A stretch of DNA of 10,275 nucleotides from Rhodobacterales bacterium (lineage in GTDB: Bacteria > Pseudomonadota > Alphaproteobacteria > Rhodobacterales > Rhodobacteraceae), in contig JAACVA010000099.1 in assembly GCA_009992615.1 (NCBI GenBank), positions 1-10,275 on the forward strand, in the 5' to 3' direction. The notes below the pieces were generated by a model. That model was not told the origin of the DNA. It did not search any database and saw only the letters and a program-made list of their open reading frames with translations. Of the stretch, positions 6,201 through 10,275 are shown piece after piece. Position 1 is the first letter of the stretch. Each line of letters opens with the position of its first letter. The translations under genes were made by a program, and so were the position numbers.

Positions 6201-6599
6201 CACCCGGCGGCCGCGGTGGTGCAGCAGCTGGTTCATGCGATCGGGCATCTGGCCCATGGTCAGATTGAGGTGTCGTTGTCACCCGAAGAACTGGGTCGTG
6301 TTCGCCTGACGATGATCCCCGGCGAGAATAGTATGCTTTTGTCCATCCAAGCTGATCGAACCGACACGCTGGCACTTTTGCGCCGCAACATTGATCAGTT
6401 GGCAAGTGATTTGCGCGACCTTGGTTATGCAAACCTGTCGTTCCAGTTCGGATCGAATCAGTCGGACGGCGGCAGGCATGACCGTGGCAACGCCGTGCCA
6501 CGATACGGTTTTGCCGAAGAAGCGGTTGAACCCACCGGCACGGCCCCGGTGGCTTCCTCCCCCGCCCTGTCATCCGACAGATTGGATCTGCGCCTTTAG
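3231..6599 (+). CDS. fliK: FliK, hook-length control protein (very long)
   Basis: The 1122-aa protein is secreted during hook assembly, measures hook length, and triggers the switch from hook to filament export by contacting FlhB. The C-terminal hook-length-control (Flg_hook) domain covers about residues 985-1095: VVQQLVHAIGHLAHGQIEV, then SLSPEELGRVRL beginning at Ser1017, MLLSIQADR, and a helix LALLRRNIDQLASDLRDLGY. The first ~980 residues are Pro/Ala/Val/Thr-rich, low in aromatics and look disordered, as expected of the ruler, and include 51-residue repeats. The length is far above the ~400 aa of Salmonella FliK. The frame is open from an ATG at 3138, but the start at 3231 has AAAGGG about 6 nt upstream, whereas the earlier ATG lacks a site and overlaps the flgJ promoter region. 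It ends TAG at 6597-6599, 24 nt before flgD, forming a fliK-flgD operon. Confidence 0.93.
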   Translation: MENRGIALFVPARVENNAPDVVFLDANSGSGVDFTKIFRGMAKAVSAGIAAESDAAPALIARKDEPSRDAPVTIPAVADDSVVTPETGTVAPLGTTIPAEAVSVVFRRFPNDSVPQRTSAVFPLSSPHSSPIDGAGAIQHPMVFSGRRAQSLYSAAVFLPILPASSDRAASGNGIMTRVHDVPSPMVSKFEQVSPLDGENTPREPQGDADEIVRADPHRIIERFTTKSWPDILPDRSPTENVLQASNPSFTQLEIGVADGATVLWSSGTGQQAPALGELQTVTMPAPPTPSVGRGSPEARALSVPTAIGDEGALQFRRNPATKDFKHLLPDVPTPRFEQTFLVGALSGSISLSAMMVPRQSVSHVPVELSDPLTNPPANADAATFPMSPTPMASALPDLNEPTLAPPTVQVAGSGNSPAPMLTPGCRDSETEGGAGVSAVSPGNLVPENWLLGSLPSVPVRAALSSDVAIPTPAPVGQGPETEGGAGVPIEAPVDIVNGDGPFDRVVSVPAHVAVSDNVLAPTPMHGGPDPETGGGAVGGDAAPSAGLTPRDPHSTTVAVVDTGNSLPVSSMQFGLAKMAMPVVAPVVDSFEAPWPTVSAAQRLRVSDAEVMPQNAEQLAPAERRTVATVPPKQAVARDFPAPTAAPTVVLDTTIEQGVRLDGVSPDRRFTHGAVVVRAENSERLTVTETASRDLPDGMTVPRQYSISDGASAEVPAAIHTAFGPAQRFPISWIAPDEGDRGVADISLVAQDTGFAASMKRRSAPDASMSPVAEDRPRALPGASPVDDVSRTRNSFQAWPADGVTVAQTLNVREAVPVRDGLIERILVEATQPLSDGGATVAEPRIVAPVDRLDTPRPQVKGAVARSDQTPIGGAQPLSTSAASPLVATAGSAFVSGPVPSAVATPAAPLDAEPEVSARVAIAPGAPPTSVVAAAAPLQSPAPFAVRLQPGRPEVQPQDTTLSLLAGTEGGAPVSPQVSHAAPAGPGAVAHPAAAVVQQLVHAIGHLAHGQIEVSLSPEELGRVRLTMIPGENSMLLSIQADRTDTLALLRRNIDQLASDLRDLGYANLSFQFGSNQSDGGRHDRGNAVPRYGFAEEAVEPTGTAPVASSPALSSDRLDLRL
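4450..4890 (+). repeat. Degenerate 153-bp tandem repeats inside fliK
   Basis: Three copies of a GAA-ACN-GRG-GGY-GGY-GCG core begin at 4518, 4671 and 4824, exactly 153 bp (51 codons) apart. The first two share 25 nt with one mismatch (4516-4540 versus 4669-4693); the third is more diverged. In protein the pattern is a Val/Ala-rich stretch, then Pro-Thr-Pro, then ETEGGAGV, ETEGGAGV and ETGGGAVG. The outer boundaries are approximate because the sequence between cores has drifted. The copies lie in the disordered ruler part of FliK (roughly residues 407-553). Confidence 0.8.
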
Positions 6600-6623
6600 G
6601 AGTTTATCATTAGGAGTTTATCA
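6596..6623 (+). repeat. Perfect 14-bp tandem duplication carrying the flgD ribosome-binding site
   Basis: TTAGGAGTTTATCA occurs twice back to back, at 6596-6609 and 6610-6623. The first copy contains the fliK stop (TAG, 6597-6599). Both contain AGGAG, and the second (6612-6616) sits 7 nt before the flgD ATG at 6624, an ideal spacing. It looks like a recent slippage duplication that doubled the Shine-Dalgarno and moved flgD 14 nt further from fliK. Confidence 0.9.
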
Positions 6624-7301
6624 ATGGAAATCGCGCCCAATACCACAAGCCTGAGCCCAAGCGCAAATCGTTCCGGCGCCGCTGCGCCTCAAGAACCTGC
6701 TGCCATCACGTCTGACTTTGATACCTTTCTGCGCATGTTGACGGCGCAGATTTCAAACCAGGATCCACTGAATCCGATCAATTCGGAACAGTTCGCGGTG
6801 CAGCTTGCCACCTTTTCCGGCGTCGAACAGCAGGTGCGCACCAACCAACTGCTTGAATCGCTGATGTCGCTTCAGGGTCGGAGCGATTTTGGCCAGATGG
6901 CGTCGTGGGTGGGAATGCAGGCGCGGGCAGCCATGCCAACCCTGTATGAAGGACAGCCACTCACAGTGACGCCGACGCCCCCCGTCGCGGGCAGCCGTCA
7001 TGATCTGGTTGCGTTGAACGAGGTGGGCGAAGAGATTTGGCGTGGGCGCTATTTTTCAGGCTCCGGCAGTGTGGTCTGGGACGGGGTTCGTGCCGATGGC
7101 GTGGCCGCGCCAAATGGTCTTTATGGCTTCAGGATCGAGAGTTTCGATGGCGATCAGTTGGTTGCGACTGCACCGGTCATGACCTATGGTGCGGTACAAG
7201 AGGTGCGGATGGAGCAGGGGGGGCCCGTGCTTGTTTTTGAAGGTGGGGTCGAACGCTTTGTCGATGAGGTATCAGCCTTGCGGCGCGGCGCGGTGTCCTG
7301 A
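6624..7301 (+). CDS. flgD: FlgD, hook cap / hook assembly scaffold
   Basis: This 225-aa protein is the hook cap that sits at the distal end of the growing hook and directs FlgE polymerisation; it is exported by the flagellar apparatus and later replaced by FlgK. The conserved N-terminal FlgD region is at about residues 31-80: DFDTFLRMLTAQISNQDPLN (31-50), then SEQFAVQLATFSGVEQQVRTNQ. The middle contains the tudor-like/Ig-like part, with VWDGVRADGVAAPNGLYGFRI at about 151-171 matching the 'W dG.d..G...p.G.Y.f.v' motif. The length is normal (Salmonella FlgD is 232 aa). The ATG at 6624 has AGGAG 7 nt upstream. flgE, the usual next gene, is not present; the flagellar block ends here. Confidence 0.95.
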   Translation: MEIAPNTTSLSPSANRSGAAAPQEPAAITSDFDTFLRMLTAQISNQDPLNPINSEQFAVQLATFSGVEQQVRTNQLLESLMSLQGRSDFGQMASWVGMQARAAMPTLYEGQPLTVTPTPPVAGSRHDLVALNEVGEEIWRGRYFSGSGSVVWDGVRADGVAAPNGLYGFRIESFDGDQLVATAPVMTYGAVQEVRMEQGGPVLVFEGGVERFVDEVSALRRGAVS

Positions 7302-7400
7302 AAAATGGGATATGCCGCTGACGTCCATATGAACGGGCGACTTGATCTGCGGGCAGGATTGGCCCATTCCGATGCTGTCATTTTGCCCGAAGGTTTCCCG

Positions 7401-8288
7401 ATGGACGCGCCGGACGTCACCGCAGCGCAGATTGGCCGAATGTTGCAGGGCCGTCTTTCTGCCCTGGGTCTGATCGCGCCGGCGGCGCAATTGCGGCGCC
7501 TTGTCGGGGGGCGCACCAATTTCGTCTGGCGAGTCGCAGGGACGCAGGGCCCTCTGATCTGTAAAGTTTCGCCGTCGGGGCGCGATACGCCATTGTTTCC
7601 GAATCTGCCCGAGTCCGAACGCAAAGCGTTGAAAACCCTGCACGACAGTGGCCTTGCCCCCGTCCTTGTGGCATCACTGGACACACCCCACGGGCCCTGT
7701 GTGATCTATCGGGCCTGCCCGGGCAGAACTTGCGCCTGCGATCCGGCGTTGGCCGGGGCGGTTCTGGCGCGGCTGCACGTCGTGGCACCGCCAAAGGGTT
7801 TGCGCCGGGTGTCGAGCCGGGCCGCCGATGTGATGGAGCAGGGTGACGGGATGCTGGCCGAGGTGACCGTGCCCGGCCCGCTTATCGCTGTTCGCCCGTC
7901 CACTGACAGCGTGGCAGAGTGTGAACAGGAGGGGCCGCTGCGGTTTCTGCATGGCGATCCGGTTCCGGGAAACATCGTCGTGGCGCGGGGCCGTGCCGTT
8001 TTGATCGACTGGCAATGCCCGGCGCTGGGCGATCCGATCCACGATCTGGCGCTGTTCCTGTCACCCGCAATGCAGATCTTGGGCCGGGGCAGGCCGCTGT
8101 CATCCGCTGAACGGGATGCGTTTCTGACGGCGTATGATGATGACCGGGCGACCCGCCGCCTGGCCAATGCCGAACCTGCACTGACCTGGCGTATGGCGGT
8201 TTATTGTGCCTGGCGGATCGCGCGGGGGCAGCATGATTATGCCACCGCGTTGCAGGCGGAGTTAGATCACCTGCATCAGTTGCACTAG
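7401..8288 (+). CDS. Phosphotransferase, APH/choline kinase superfamily
   Basis: The 295-aa product is a protein-kinase-like small-molecule phosphotransferase. Visible hallmarks are an N-lobe with GGRTNFVWRV at about 37-46 (nucleotide loop of the 'GG.tN..y.v' type), LICKVSP with the ATP-binding Lys55, the catalytic loop HGDPVPGN (184-191, Asp186 as base, Asn191 as metal ligand), and the metal-binding LIDWQCPALGDPIHDLA with Asp203. This pattern fits aminoglycoside/choline/ethanolamine/homoserine kinases; the substrate cannot be read from sequence. It is unlikely to be an antibiotic-resistance enzyme in this setting. An in-frame ATG at 7305 (327 aa) lies 3 nt past flgD but has no ribosome-binding site and adds 32 residues outside the domain. 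The ATG at 7401 has GAAGG about 8 nt upstream and starts close to the domain. The 3' end overlaps ubiB tail-to-tail by 27 nt. Confidence 0.85.
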   Translation: MDAPDVTAAQIGRMLQGRLSALGLIAPAAQLRRLVGGRTNFVWRVAGTQGPLICKVSPSGRDTPLFPNLPESERKALKTLHDSGLAPVLVASLDTPHGPCVIYRACPGRTCACDPALAGAVLARLHVVAPPKGLRRVSSRAADVMEQGDGMLAEVTVPGPLIAVRPSTDSVAECEQEGPLRFLHGDPVPGNIVVARGRAVLIDWQCPALGDPIHDLALFLSPAMQILGRGRPLSSAERDAFLTAYDDDRATRRLANAEPALTWRMAVYCAWRIARGQHDYATALQAELDHLHQLH

Positions 8289-9800
8289 CCAATAGCCTAC
8301 AGTCGCGGCCCCCGCGCCCAAGGCGATCAGGCCCGCCGTCTCAACCCGGCTGCGCGGTGGCGGGGGCGCGGGGGGCTGGCTCTGGCGCAGCAACGCGGCC
8401 TCGGCGATTTGCGGCAGTTTCGGGCCAAAGCGGCCCAGCACCCGCACGGTTCGGGTCAGATCGCGCAAAAGGGCCTTGGGGCCGATGTTTTCCTTGATAT
8501 AAGCCTCGACGATAGGCTGGGCGACATCCCAGATGTTGATCTGCGGGTATAGGGATCGCGACACTCCTTCGACAACCACCATGGTACGTTGCAGCAGTAT
8601 CAGCTCGGTCCGGGTTTCCATGCCAAAGCGTTCGGTCACCTCGAACAGATAGGTCAGAAGTCGCGCCATGGAAATGTGCGTGGCATCCATGCCGAAGATC
8701 GGTTCGCCCACAGACCGCAGGGCGCGGGCAAATTCGTCGATGTCGCGGTCGGCTGGCACATATCCGGCCTCGAAATGCACCTCGGCCACCCGGCGATAAT
8801 CCTTGCGGATGAAGCCGAACAGGATTTCGGCATAGGCGCGGCGGGTGTATTCGTCGATCCGCCCCATGATCCCGAAATCCAGCGCGATGATGTCGCCGTT
8901 TGCCGCGATCTTCAGGTTGCCTTGGTGCATGTCGGCGTGGAAGAATCCGTCACGCAAGGCGTGGTTCAGGAACAGCCGCAGCACCCGTTCGCCCAGCACC
9001 TTGCGGTCGTGCCCGGCGGCGATGATGGCCGGAATGTCGTTGGCCGCGATGCCCTCGGCCCAGTCCAGGGTCATCACCCGTTTGGCCGACAGGAACCATT
9101 CCACCTTGGGCACGCGAAAGCCTTCGTCATTGGCGGTATTGGCGGCGAATTCGGCAGCGGACGAGGTTTCCATCCGCAAATCAAGCTCTCCCAGCACGAC
9201 ACCTTCAAAGTGCGTGATTACGTCCATGGGACGCAACCGCCGGGCCGAAGGCGCCAGAAGTTCGATCATCGAGGCAGCGAGGTAAAAGGCATCGACATCC
9301 TTCTTGAACGCCTTTTCAATGCCCGGGCGCAGCACCTTCACGGCCACGTCGCGGCCGGTGTCGCGCAGCCGCGCCTTGTGCACCTGGGCGATCGAGGCGG
9401 CGGCGACGGGTTCGGAAAAGTGTGAGAAAAGGGTGTCAACCTCGATCTCAAGCTCTTGTTCCACCATCGCGCGCGCCTCGGCGACGGGAAAGGGGGGCAA
9501 TTTGTCCTGCAACACGCGCAACTGTTGGGCCAGTTCATCCCCCACGACATCCGGGCGGGTGGACAGCACCTGACCGAATTTGATGTAAGCCGGGCCCAGC
9601 GCGGTCAGCGCCCGGGTGGCGGGGGGCTGCGATGGGTCGCCCTTGTAGCCCAGCCACATGAACGGCACGCCCAGCACCTTGGCCGCGATGCGCAAAGATG
9701 GCGGCGCCTTGAAGGCATCCAGTACGACGTTCATCGCGCCGGTGCGTTCCAGCGTGGCGCCGGTGCGGATCAGCCGCCAGATGTTGTGGGGGCCCCGCAT
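8262..9800 (-). CDS. ubiB: UbiB, ubiquinone biosynthesis atypical kinase/ATPase
   Basis: This 512-aa member of the UbiB/ABC1/ADCK family is a membrane-associated atypical kinase-like ATPase required for ubiquinone production, probably helping extract or organise lipid intermediates. Family signatures are all present: KFGQ at 74-77 (the KxGQ inhibitory motif), the Ala-rich loop AAAS at 133-136 replacing a Gly-rich loop, AVKV with Lys155, the conserved Glu at 211, the catalytic HADMHQGN at 288-295 and DFG at 308-310. A Pro-rich linker (476-482) leads to a C-terminal hydrophobic helix (about 488-511) that should anchor it in the inner membrane. The length is close to E. coli UbiB (546 aa). The ATG at 9800 follows the ubiE stop by one base, so the pair forms an operon. 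Confidence 0.96.
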   Translation of the reverse strand: MRGPHNIWRLIRTGATLERTGAMNVVLDAFKAPPSLRIAAKVLGVPFMWLGYKGDPSQPPATRALTALGPAYIKFGQVLSTRPDVVGDELAQQLRVLQDKLPPFPVAEARAMVEQELEIEVDTLFSHFSEPVAAASIAQVHKARLRDTGRDVAVKVLRPGIEKAFKKDVDAFYLAASMIELLAPSARRLRPMDVITHFEGVVLGELDLRMETSSAAEFAANTANDEGFRVPKVEWFLSAKRVMTLDWAEGIAANDIPAIIAAGHDRKVLGERVLRLFLNHALRDGFFHADMHQGNLKIAANGDIIALDFGIMGRIDEYTRRAYAEILFGFIRKDYRRVAEVHFEAGYVPADRDIDEFARALRSVGEPIFGMDATHISMARLLTYLFEVTERFGMETRTELILLQRTMVVVEGVSRSLYPQINIWDVAQPIVEAYIKENIGPKALLRDLTRTVRVLGRFGPKLPQIAEAALLRQSQPPAPPPPRSRVETAGLIALGAGAATVGYWLVQLMQVI

Positions 9801-9801
9801 T

Positions 9802-10275
9802 CTAGATCTTCCAGCCGGAATGCAGGGCGGCGACGCCCATCGTCAGGTTGCGGTATTTTACCTGTTCGAAACCCGCATCGCGGATCATTGCGGCGAAGGT
9901 TTCCTGATCGGGAAACTTGCGGATCGATTCGACAAGATATTGATAACTGTCGCGGTCTCCGGCGATCACCTGACCCATGCGCGGGATTACGTTGAAGGAA
10001 TACAGATCATAGGCCCTTTGCATCATCGGGTTGGGCAGTTGCGAGAATTCCAGCACCATCATCCGCCCGCCGGGTTTCAGGACGCGATAGGCCTCGCGCA
10101 GCGCCTCGTCGATGCGGGTGACGTTGCGAATGCCGAAGCTGATCGTATAGCGGTCAAAGCTGGCATCGTCGAAAGGCAGGGCCATGGCATCGCCCACGAC
10201 CCACTCCAGCGATCCGGCCAGGGCCTCGGCCTCGGCGCGCTTGCGGCCTTCGATCAGCATCGGTTCGGTCATGTC
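9802..10275 (-). CDS. ubiE: UbiE, ubiquinone C-methyltransferase (5' end outside window)
   Basis: The C-terminal 157 residues or so of UbiE are present (the full protein is about 250 aa). UbiE is the SAM-dependent methyltransferase of the ubiquinone (and in other species menaquinone) pathway. The readable part begins with DMTEPML, which is the SAM-binding motif following the second strand, so the Met at 10272 is internal and the real start is beyond the right edge. Further signatures are VVGDAMALPFDDASFD, ISFGIRNVTRIDEALREAYR, VLKPGGRMMVLEFSQ (motif III region), and the diagnostic C-terminal GDRDSYQYLVESIRKFPDQ and LTMGVAALHSGWK. The stop TAG (9804-9802) is one base before the ubiB ATG. The frame is intact to the edge. 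Confidence 0.96.
   Translation of the reverse strand, partial: DMTEPMLIEGRKRAEAEALAGSLEWVVGDAMALPFDDASFDRYTISFGIRNVTRIDEALREAYRVLKPGGRMMVLEFSQLPNPMMQRAYDLYSFNVIPRMGQVIAGDRDSYQYLVESIRKFPDQETFAAMIRDAGFEQVKYRNLTMGVAALHSGWKI

Noticed and set aside
7401..8288. Antibiotic-resistance aminoglycoside phosphotransferase
   Set aside because: Only the superfamily motifs are visible. The gene is in core chromosomal context with matching base composition and no mobile-element signs, so a metabolic small-molecule kinase is more likely.
8589..9425. Plus-strand 278-aa open frame inside ubiB
   Set aside because: It is antisense to the strongly conserved kinase core of ubiB, is rich in His/Gly/Gln, shows no domain, and is a codon-bias shadow.

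Overview
The window is a GC-rich chromosomal segment from an alphaproteobacterium, most likely of the Rhodobacteraceae (Roseobacter group). The evidence is a flagellin gene followed directly by flaF and flbT (a pairing typical of alphaproteobacteria), a single-domain FlgJ with no muramidase, an alphaproteobacterial-type flagellin ending in SLFR, and an adjacent ubiE-ubiB ubiquinone pair. It reads as ordinary core chromosome. I see no transposase, integrase, CRISPR array, tRNA or rRNA, and no defence or toxin module.

Layout: 1-59 is the 3' tail of an unidentified plus-strand gene. Positions 123-3123 form a minus-strand flagellar block, in transcription order flgJ (3123-2830), flgN-like (2840-2499), fliC flagellin (2289-976), flaF (886-524) and flbT (527-123). 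flgJ/flgN overlap by 11 nt and flaF/flbT by 4 nt. Divergent from flgJ, across a short promoter-bearing gap (3124-3230), run fliK (3231-6599) and flgD (6624-7301) on the plus strand. A phosphotransferase of the aminoglycoside/choline kinase superfamily follows (about 7401-8288). Its end overlaps tail-to-tail with ubiB (9800-8262, minus). ubiE (truncated by the right edge) lies 1 nt upstream of ubiB on the same strand.

How the genes fit together: FlgJ (rod assembly), FlgN (chaperone for hook-junction proteins), FliK (hook-length ruler) and FlgD (hook cap) act in the rod and hook stages. Flagellin makes the filament, and FlaF and FlbT are the alphaproteobacterial post-transcriptional activator/repressor pair that match flagellin synthesis to assembly. 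UbiE and UbiB belong to ubiquinone biosynthesis and mark the edge of the flagellar region. The phosphotransferase has no obvious link to either pathway.

The most notable non-coding signals are around fliC. There is a perfect 12-bp inverted repeat enclosing a CTAAC direct repeat between flgN and fliC, two mutually exclusive hairpins in the fliC leader, and two tandem hairpins between fliC and flaF. In the coding part, FliK is very long (1122 aa) and carries degenerate tandem repeats with an exact 153-bp period, and the fliK-flgD junction carries a perfect 14-bp tandem duplication of the ribosome-binding site. I did not find a convincing new multi-gene system. No intergenic stretch exceeds 300 bases; the longest is the fliC upstream region, about 209 nt.
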